The notes beneath the pieces were generated by a model. The model was not told the origin of the DNA, did not search any database, and saw only the letters and a list, made by a program, of their open reading frames with translations. DNA of 64,000 nt from Plumapathes pennacea (Eukaryota; Cnidaria; Anthozoa; Antipatharia; Myriopathidae), in the NCBI GenBank assembly GCA_964036295.1, contig OZ038466.1, forward strand, positions 11,628,001-11,692,000, given 5' to 3'. Both the position numbers and the translations under genes were made by a program. Shown here one piece after another: positions 21,137 to 64,000 of the stretch; position 1 is the stretch's first letter, and every line of letters begins with the position of its first letter.

Positions 21137-23545
21137 TGTATGTATTTTTTTTTTTATTTCTCTGTTAATGTTATTTGATTTGTCAGTTACAGCAATATGC
21201 CTATGCAATATAAGCCTCTGGCTTTGGCTATTAATTTCAAATATGTACAAATCATAAAACAATAAAGGCAAATTATTATTATTATTATAAGAAATCCACA
21301 TTGGGACAACTATGCATAAGGGGAGGGAGCTCAGCAATTATGCTGATCTGAGAGTCAAGTGGTATTTGATGTGCATTTACAAGTAAAACTTGACAGACTT
21401 ACCATTGGTGATGCAGATATGTTTGCAGTTTTTGGCAGAAGTACTGGTGAAGCTTTTGAACTTAAAGGCACAGATGTTATTGTGGTACTGTTACCTGAAA
21501 CATAAATGGGAATGAAGCTTTAAAAGTTGTCCAAACAAGCTATCTACTGTCCTTATGTCACACTACAGTACATTTCCTATTGAAATAGTGACCAAGAGAA
21601 CATGTCAAAGAATAATTCTCTCAGCCAGCTAGCAAGAGATCATCAGCCATTTTCTCTATATTGAAGTGCACACAGCTGACTATTGAAAGAAGAAGTTTGC
21701 CTCTGATCACTTTTTCTCTTCAAAGGCCAACATTTTATAAACAAAGGGAAATACTGTACTGCCCCAAATCCTTCAATCTTGAGCTTATAGACAATTATTG
21801 TCCCAACCACAAATGAAGCCAGTATATATACAGGAGTGAAAGTTCACGTATTGATTGCATTTAATTTGTCTCAGTTATCTGTGATATATCTTCTCTAGTG
21901 AAAGACTTAACTGAAGGTCATCACTATAAGGAGTGAAAGGGTTCAAAGCAAAACAAACAGCCTTTCTAGCTTGTAAAGGATTTGTTGTTTCTCCTGGCTA
22001 TATAAACAGTGTTCAGTTTATAGCTGCTAAACCAAGCAGAAATGGAATGCTCCTGCCAAAAAAAGGATATTTCACTGACAAAGGAAGTTCAGTCAAGCTG
22101 AAATTTTTAATTATTTGTCAGAATCTTCAAAGCCAGAAAGACGACAAATAACTATCAATGTCCTCTTTGTTTCAAGGGTCGTGCAACTGTGAAAATTCAA
22201 ATATTACTATGCTAATTTATCACCCTAAGTCAAGTGACTTATGACACACAAATCCTTAGCTGAATTGAGATTCATGGGCCCCAAGAACCTAATACTTAGT
22301 GTAGCTACATTGTAAAGCAAGCCAAGAAAATATAATGATGTCCTTGAGCTTTAGGGAAGGTCAAGTTTGTTATTTCTAGCAGAGAGAGACTGCAAGCGGA
22401 CCATAACAAATCTTAGTGACAGAACAGCTTATAAGGGGATAAAATAATGCAGATAATATGAAGTAAAGGCTACCCCATTTCAAACATGCAACACGAGAGG
22501 AGGTTGCAGGTTAATAAATCTGGAACATATAGGCTGATGGGCGAGGTATTGGAGGAGGAGGGGGTACTTGACAGTGGTTCGCGATGATATCTCAAAGCGT
22601 TTCCATTAAATCTACAATCACACTCAGCTTGATATGCAATCGCCTTTTAATTGGTTAAATATGAAGTTTCCATAACGTTCACAAGATTAAGCCTGCGGCT
22701 GTAAAAAACACTTCGCGAGGCTGCAAACTCCAAACGTAAACACAAGAACACAAAACTCACTGTTTGTTCGCTTACTTGTCGGGATTTTTCGACCATCTAA
22801 AGTTCCATTGCTGTCGATTACCCCAGCCTGTATAAAAGAAAGCAAAACGGTATTGCGTTCGACTTTTTCGGTCGCGTTTATTTCACAACAGAAATTGAAC
22901 GAGGCATATGCATCGAGGTTATACAATCGGGAATAGACAATTCGATTACCAGGCCTTACAAGACAGAGGTTGTTAGAAAGGAAGTCGGATAATTCTCGGC
23001 TTATTCAACCCCTACAGACAAACTTTATATGAATAATAAATCACTAAAGAAGCTATATGTAGCAGCAAAAGCATCGAAGTTCGGATTTCTTTGCGCTGAT
23101 AACGTGGCAGATCGTTTGGGGTTTTCTTACCTCTCTGGCCAAAGGCTCGAGCCCACTCTCTTTATAAAACTTTAGAAAGTCTTCTTGAACAACAAAGGAA
23201 CCATCGCGACCATGAACCAGACCTCCCTTTGCCGGAGAAGATGTTGCGCTCTTCACGGGACTCGGTTGACCTAACGAGATTTGAATATTCAGTAGTTATT
23301 TCGCTCAAAAGCTTTTAAATTTTGCCAAAGAATCGAGACGCAATCGTGCCAAATCGACTCGATCCTCAGCCGGCTTTGCATTACTTTGGATCTTTTCACT
23401 GGAGACCACACAATACAATCACCCCCCTGGTTCCCCTTGCACGGAAAAATGCGATGGCTTCGATCATACACCGCACTAAAAACACGTGTAAAGGAAGCTC
23501 ACCTTCAATCCATAGGCTCGTTAAAGTGGCAGTAGGATTCGACAT
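16027..23545 (-). CDS. TFDP1: Transcription factor Dp (E2F dimerisation partner)
   Basis: Thirteen exons on the minus strand: 23545-23503, 23270-23131, 22827-22761, 21494-21403, 20880-20771, 19623-19494, 19176-19114, 18918-18775, 18310-18242, 17820-17672, 17136-16970, 16697-16637 and 16318-16027. Every phase fits, giving about 508 residues. Exon 3 has a second possible donor at 22776 that would remove 5 residues. The winged-helix DNA-binding domain runs about 168-255 ([15 protein letters not shown], then [17 protein letters not shown] with the RRRVYD contact motif at 223-228). A coiled-coil/dimerisation region follows ([20 protein letters not shown]), then the DP-specific domain ([36 protein letters not shown]) and an acidic tail ending [16 protein letters not shown]. 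It dimerises with E2F proteins in the nucleus to drive G1/S genes. TFDP1 versus TFDP2 cannot be separated in a likely single-copy invertebrate lineage. Confidence 0.97.
19857..19929 (+). repeat. Microsatellite (TTG)n then (TTA)n in a DP intron
   Basis: About nine TTG triplets pass directly into about sixteen TTA triplets. Open frames through it code only Val/Ile or Leu runs. Confidence 0.95.
20487..20644. mobile_element. MITE with ~35-bp TIRs in a DP intron
   Basis: The left end TAACCTGTGTTTCCATG then TCTTTGTACTCTT is mirrored by AAGAGTACAAAGACATGG and CATGTGTTA at the right. The length is about 158 bp with no coding capacity. A further half-site (ACCATGTCTTTGTACC) at about 20668 may be a second damaged copy. 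Confidence 0.65.
21106..21157 (+). repeat. T-rich tract
   Basis: This is a near-continuous run of T interrupted by ATATGTATGTA. It lies in the DP intron between exons 4 and 5. Confidence 0.9.
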
Positions 23546-24030
23546 TGGTAAAAACAGAAGCGATCGCAATCACAATCCCTCAATGCTGAAGCAATCGCAT
23601 GGGTGGAAGTGATTTAACTCAATAGGCAACCAAGCGAACTACGCTCAACTCCAACAGCAAAATACCAAGCGAAGCGTACACCGATCGCAACACAGATGCT
23701 TTAGGATTATCACGGACTAATTGAACTACTGCACGTTCAATCCGATCGGCATTCCCAACAATGGAACTTTGACTAATGCAAGAATTTAGAGCGTCCGTTC
23801 CCGTGTCGTCTGCGGTGCGGACATGTTTTTGCAGAAGTTCAAGGCCCTGACAAACGATCTTCGCGGTGGGGTTAATTTTGCACGCTGATTGGCCAATTAT
23901 TAACCACGTGTCTCACGTGCCGACACTGCGCACGCTCTGCATTCTTGAAATTTCTCTGCTGCCTCGTTCGCGGGAAAACATCCTTGAGCTATGATTGGTT
24001 CGTTTCAGACGGAGGGAAAATGGCGGTTTG
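23546..24030. promoter_or_regulatory. DP gene promoter region with E2F and CCAAT motifs
   Basis: Upstream of the DP ATG, on the minus strand, there is an E2F-type site (TTTTCCCGCGAA, 23967-23978). CCAAT boxes include a back-to-back pair ATTGGCCAAT at 23888-23897 and ATTGG at 23994-23998. A YY1-like AAAATGGCGG sits at about 24016. Motif identity is read directly; regulation by E2F/DP itself is inferred. Confidence 0.55.
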
Positions 24031-25619
24031 CTGCAAGCAAACAACCTGGATTTTTGTTCCTTTTCGAGCGCTCTGCAATTATTTAAAAGGGTGTGATTGA
24101 TTGAAAAGTTAAAGTGGTTTCTGCATCACATGTTGTGTACAATGCAGTCGCAAATTTTGAAATAATTGTGCCACTAATTTGACATCCCCTGGGGCAAACA
24201 TGGCCGATTTAATTTCTTTTTACATTTTTTTTCTGTAATTCTGATTTCTCCTTTGAGTGTATTTTAGAGATGAGATATTCTGCTGAACGCTGTATATGGG
24301 ATGAATGTTTTGAAAAATAGCTAAAGTAGGCGAATAACAAGCTTTACACACTCCAACACTAAACAGACTTGCCTTCTTTGTTTATGCGCCAAATCAGCGA
24401 CATAAATTCAACCCCAAGTTTGTAAATTCACTAATCTAACAGTTAGGTTTTTTAAAAAAGTCTTCATCAAGACCACGCTACTAGTTCGTGCTCCCAATCT
24501 TGTAACAGTGAAGACTAAAATGAATTGTAAAGGCCTTTCACACTTAATTATAATGGTAATCATTGATGAAAGCTGCATGTCTACAAGGCGTGAAAAGCAA
24601 AATATCATTAAAAAGAAAAGAAAGTTACGACAACGCCTCATTCTGATCAACCATTTTAGCTGATCCACCTAAATGAAGAAATCGAGAAGTCAAGCAAATT
24701 ACAGAGTGCCTGTTGTGTATCAAAGCCTGGCCGGGGGGGGGGGGGGGACAGCATAAGCATCATCGTTTCAAAACGAACGGCTATATTCTGCCTAGCTTGC
24801 GGTCGGAGTGTCGTCTCTCCCCTAAGAAAATTTCTTTTCTTTCTCTGGTTCAACTGCCCGAGTGGCTGAGTTTAGTCAGCGTCAGAAAATGCCGCCATCT
24901 TTGTTTTCATAAAGCTGTGACGTCATTATTCCAGGATATTCCGGCTATTCTTATTCCAGGAGTAGTGCCAAACAAACGCGCCCTTACATTAGAAACTGAT
25001 AATACAAACAAGTCAGCTAACACTTTGATCTCTAACCAAGCCTGTCTAACTATTCGAAAACGAATTTAATCTCGGGCTGTTCCGAGCCGAATTTCTCAGT
25101 CATGGGAATGACTCGGCTTGTCGCGCTCACGTTAAATTGTCCAACGTGAACGTCGTTCCTAGGCCCTCGCATAAAGTTCGTCAGCTCTCAATAGAAATGC
25201 CTGGAGGCTTTAATTCGTGTATTCGAATACCAGACCTAACTAACTAGTCGATATTACAAACCGGAGAAATTTCCAAGGACGAGAAATTACCCATAATTCC
25301 AATGCAGCAGTTCGCCCTCAGGCTCCCCTCCCTTTCCCTCATTTCTGTGCAAACATTCAAACTGAGCACGTAACGACGCACAGCCCACGTGGCGATTGCG
25401 TCAGCACGAGCTTTTTGCGTCCGTGCAACAGTCGCATTGCCTAAAAGTCTTTAAGTGCTCTATCTAAGGTTACAAAGCATGAATTTCGTGACGCTGGTTA
25501 AAACTAAGAAACGATAACAACACACCAATACTTTAGCGCCAAATGCGCGCACACACCAACTGTGTTTCACGACTAAAGTGATCTTACTCCAGGAGCGCTC
25601 CCGGACAACCCGGTTCACG
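24031..25619. other. Intergenic between DP promoter and TPP2 3' end
   Basis: No exon of a known gene was recognised. The interval contains a G run (24733-24747) and a promoter-like cluster at 24891-24924: GCCGCCATCTTTG and a perfect CRE, TGACGTCA. The segment next to 25619 is the TPP2 3' UTR side. Short frames here lack any domain. Confidence 0.45.
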
Positions 25620-60685
<35,066 letters not shown>

Positions 60686-61160
60686 CTTGACAATGAAGGT
60701 TCCGCTGACTGAGTGAGACTTCGGCTCAGACCATTATATCGAAAGTGAGAGAGGGTGGGAGTGGATGAGACTGCATTCCTCGATATGATATTTTTTAATG
60801 TAAATGTCAACTTTCAGCCTGTCATCAGCTAAGAATAACTACCATATGACAAGTATAGCCTCTTGAATTCCCAGAAGTAATATAAAAAATATCCCAGAAG
60901 CACTTCAAGTTGTTGACTCAGCCTCCCCTCCCTCATATTTGCAAGTTTATTCGGTTCCAGTTTCGCTGCAAAAAAAAAAAAACAAAAACATGGCTGATGA
61001 AATGATGATGGTGCATCTTTTTATAGCCTAGACTTGTAGAAAACGGACACGTAGTTTAACTTACCGATGTGATTTTAAAACTCAGGTAAAACACGTTTAC
61101 TTCCACTGTTATCTGCTAGCATTTCGCATCGCGACAATCTCAGACAGACACTGCCAAAAA
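60686..61160. promoter_or_regulatory. Candidate bidirectional promoter, TPP2/RHBDD1
   Basis: The two genes start 475 bp apart on opposite strands. No TATA box is seen. An A-rich tract lies at 60970-60988. The TPP2 side carries the TISU/YY1 element. Sharing is inferred from spacing. Confidence 0.5.
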
Positions 61161-63492
61161 ATGTTTCAATCGCGCCGAAGGAGGAGGCCAGGTATAGGCC
61201 TTTTTCTGTTGGCTGCCCAGATATTTCAAGTCGGAGCGAACCATATCCCGCCAGTGACGCTCGCTGTTATTGGCCTAAACGTCGGCATTTACCTCCGTCT
61301 TCTTAGAGGTCTTCCAAGCTTGGGCAAAGCTTGCGTCAGTGCACATTATGTTTGGTTCAACAACGACTGGCAGAGGCTTATTTTCTCTGCTTTTTATCAC
61401 CTGGATGACTGGCATTTATACTACAACATGGTGTCTTTCCTCTGGAAAGGAAAATCCCTCGAGCCTGCCATGGGAAGTCCCCGATTTCTGTACGTCCTAG
61501 CGGTTTTTTCAGTCCTTACGAGCACCGTTCTTGTTGGCTTGGACTTGGCCTTGGCTCATTTCCTGGAAGATCCTTCCTACATTTACACTTGTGCTGCGGG
61601 TTTTTCAGGTGTGATTTTTGCCCTGAAGGTCGTCACAACTTATCAGCAGCCATCAGGGGTCAGCAGGATATTGGGTATATTTCCTGTGCCTGTTAGGTGG
61701 GCTTACTGGGCCGAACTTATTGTCATCCAACTGCTTCTTCCCCATGTCTCGTTCACTGGGCATCTGGCTGGCATTTTGGTCGGACTGATGTATGTGAAAG
61801 GACCACTGAAGCCCATTATGGATGCTATTGCTGGTGCTGGTGGAGGTGAGTATTGGGGAATTCCTGAAGTGTCAGTTTCTAGTGTCTGTCTGCTTAATAC
61901 AGGTAGAGTTTGCAGTATCTTACTGGGGAGTAGATTTTTGGGACTTCAGACAATGGTCCACTTAATACAGGGCTGTTTAGTACAGGTTTGCCTGTTCTCC
62001 CTGTGTGTTTTAATATATTGTGACAATTCCCACATACTGTATTATGCACCTTGTCTCCCATGTGTGCCTCATCTCCGACTTCAAAAGGTAGTCAACTTTT
62101 TTCTTTAGATAATAACTTATTTAGCATCAGATACATGTAGGTAGAAAATATTGTCTTTCAAATTTAGATTCAGTTCTAAATTGTAGCTTGGGACAAATCT
62201 ATCCCAACCCCACCCCTAAGAGCTGAGCCCCTTCCAATAAGGCCCAGACCCCTGACCTGAACCTCTTACTGAAGATGTGCTGAGGTTGGCATTTCTGGTG
62301 TTATATACTTGACTTGTGATCCAGAAACTGAAAGGGTCGAAATTAAGATAGATCACTCCCTAAAATGGAGTTCAAAATTTATTATTTAGATTTGGACCTC
62401 TTGTAGTTAGTAGGTAACACATATGACATTAGCACAGTGTACAATTTTTAGCTGGTTCTAATTATGACTTGCTGTATCTTTCTCACACAAGTTGCTGGTG
62501 GAGGTGGAGCTGCTCCTCACTATGGGCCGTCTTACACTTATCACACAGGGGCCACAGGTATTGCATTCCAGCTTCTCTGTCTGTTTGTTTAGCGTTAATC
62601 CTCAATAAAGAAAGTTTGATTGATTGATTGCACCTTGTCTTCCCTCCTACGTTCATTGTTCATCGGGTCTTCCATATACTTTCTTTCTGTGTTAATCTAA
62701 TAGACCCCTTCACAGTATTGAATGCATGATGGGTAATCAGAGCAAGAACAAAGAAACATGGTGGCAATGTGTGCAAGTCTCGGTTTAATAGTAAAATCGC
62801 TCACAATCAGAACCACTGAAAGCTTGCAAATGACAATTTGGAGTGTTCTGAAGATCCACCAATTGAAAAACGAATGTATATGCAGTTTATTTGCACTGAT
62901 TACCCATCATGCATTCAATACCGAGAAGGGGTCTATCTGCCAATCTTCCTACATGCATATGATTTTTTTGTGCCGCTTTGTTGTTGAGCCATCTCACGTT
63001 AACCATATGTCTCCTGTTTATCCTCTAGGAACTCGGCAGGGCTCCAACCAACAACGCAATCAGCAAAACGAAGATGAAGAATTACAAGCAGCAATCCGAG
63101 CAAGTCTTCACGATACACACCGTTACCCAACCGACCCAGCGGCCTATTACCATGACAACGACCCTCAAGTGCAGTCTGTCATAGAGGAGAGCATTTCTGG
63201 GACATCGACTGGGGCTCACGGCAGACGGCCTAACCCAGAGGAACAACATCGTGCACCACCTCCTTACCCCCACGGCGACGGACTCTATCCCAGACTTCCC
63301 ACGGAAGACAATGGCTCGTCATCATATGGAGAGCCTGGGCCAGGAGGGTCCCTCGGGAGTGAACACACAGAAGCACCTCCGCCTTATGCTCCACCTCAAG
63401 ATAATACACTCCCTTATCCAACACATAATCGTATGCCAACTGCGTCACTTGATGAGTTACGGCAGAGGCGACTCAGGCGCTTTGAGAGTTAG
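61161..63492 (+). CDS. RHBDD1: Rhomboid domain-containing protein 1 (RHBDL4), ER intramembrane serine protease
   Basis: Three exons, 61161-61845, 62492-62557 and 63029-63492, all phase 1 at the junctions, giving 404 residues (human 315). The rhomboid core spans about 10-215 with family landmarks IPPVTLAVIGLNV, NDWQRLIFSAFYHLDDWHLY and NMVSFLWKGKSLE. The catalytic Ser149 lies in GFSGVIFALK and His201 in FTGHLAGILVGLMY. The cytosolic tail has a ubiquitin-interacting motif (DEELQAAIRASLHD, about 266-279), Pro-rich linkers and a C-terminal p97/VCP-binding motif (LRQRRLRRFES). In human cells this protease cleaves ubiquitinated membrane substrates in ER-associated degradation. The tail linker is longer than in human. 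An open frame running into exon 3 from 62758 is intronic read-through. Confidence 0.95.
62701..62935. mobile_element. MITE with 40-bp TIRs in RHBDD1 intron 2
   Basis: The left end TAGACCCCTTCACAGTATTG then AATGCATGATGGGTAATC and the complement of the right end (TAGACCCCTTCTCGGTATTG then AATGCATGATGGGTAATC) are near identical. TA at the tips may be the target duplication. The interior is unrelated AT-rich DNA. Confidence 0.8.
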
Positions 63493-64000
63493 TCCACTCA
63501 GCCTGTACTTACATAAATTTTGCAGTGTGAAGAATATGGCAGGTAATGCATTTTAAGGGTGTACTCTATTGTAGACTCCATCAAAAGAATCGATTTTTGG
63601 GAGTAAATGGAACGCTAGGACCGGATCAGTCCGAGATCGGTTAGTGAGTTTAGTACCGAGATTGTGTTGGCGCGCATTCGCACACTACGAACAAAATATG
63701 GTCCAAAGAAAACGTGTCACAGTGTTTATCCCAGATCGACCCCAGATCGATTTAATTGCCTAATGTGAACGGGCCACTGTCTATGAGATCAAGTTTTCGT
63801 CTGTGTCGCGTAGCGCGGGTAAAACACATACAGTGTACATCTATCGCCGTAAATAATGTTTTGGATGCCGTTTCGCGCGTTATACCAAGGTAAATACGAC
63901 CTCATTACAGGATAGGAGGTTACAAGATATGTTAATTTTAGTATATAGTGTAAGTATAAGCCGATATGGTTCCGGCATGTCTATGGTCTTATTTTAAGGC
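63493..64000. other. RHBDD1 3' flank with a MITE remnant
   Basis: The RHBDD1 3' UTR should begin here; no clear AATAAA was found. About 63610-63776 is a copy of the GGGCC/GATCGA MITE family also seen at 26573-26837 (words GGATCAGTCCGAGATCGG, CCAGATCGATTTAATTG, GTGAACGGGCC). No further exon is recognised up to the edge. Confidence 0.5.

Noticed and set aside
24713-25069. A 118-codon plus-strand frame with a Gly run
   Set aside because: No domain, it starts within a G homopolymer and shows no splice or start context.
61846-62108. Extension of the rhomboid frame into a hydrophobic tail
   Set aside because: It follows a consensus GTGAGT donor in phase 1, and the conserved UIM and p97-binding tail lie in later exons.
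62758-63028. A separate start for the RHBDD1 C-terminal exon
   Set aside because: This stretch is MITE and intron sequence. The CCTCTAG acceptor at 63028 joins in phase to exon 2, and the family tail begins after it.

Overview
The window is animal nuclear DNA. Genes are interrupted by GT-AG introns, and the intergenic and intronic DNA is packed with short terminal-inverted-repeat (TIR) elements, microsatellites and minisatellites. A compact intronless Shaker-type potassium channel, a secreted acidic repeat protein and close full-length orthologues of conserved animal genes suggest a cnidarian, probably an anthozoan such as a stony coral. The sequence alone does not prove the species. No bacterial, viral or CRISPR genes were seen.

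Layout. 1-339: 5' end of an acidic protein gene that runs off the left edge (minus). 585-2557: non-autonomous TIR transposon with a perfect 9-bp target duplication and an internal minisatellite. 3056-4165: Shaker-family Kv channel (minus). 5749-8120: two-exon gene for a secreted, extremely acidic repeat protein (minus). 8609-11421: RBMX2, a spliceosomal RRM protein (minus, 5 exons), head to head with WDR53 (plus, 11678-12978, 2 exons). 16027-23545: E2F partner DP (TFDP, minus, 13 exons). 25620-60685: tripeptidyl peptidase II (TPP2, minus, 41 exons, 1251 residues reconstructed with every splice phase consistent). 61161-63492: rhomboid protease RHBDD1 (plus, 3 exons), head to head with TPP2.

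The genes do not form one pathway. Two divergent pairs (RBMX2/WDR53, 256 bp apart; TPP2/RHBDD1, 475 bp apart) probably share bidirectional promoters. TPP2 (cytosolic peptide trimming downstream of the proteasome) and RHBDD1 (ER intramembrane protease with ubiquitin- and p97-binding motifs) both act in protein turnover. TPP2 starts with a YY1/TISU-type initiator, and the DP promoter carries an E2F site.

The most unusual structure is in TPP2 intron 12: about 107 copies of a 72-73 bp unit, with higher-order duplications, filling a 7.8-kb interval bounded by degenerate TIRs and TA, as if a small pogo/Tigger-like element had been inflated from within. Other TPP2 introns hold a tRNA-derived SINE, TTAA-flanked and palindromic MITEs, nested MITEs, Penelope-like fragments and long microsatellites.

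Exon coordinates come from reading splice sites by eye and checking phase and similarity to remembered family members. No alignment or search was run.
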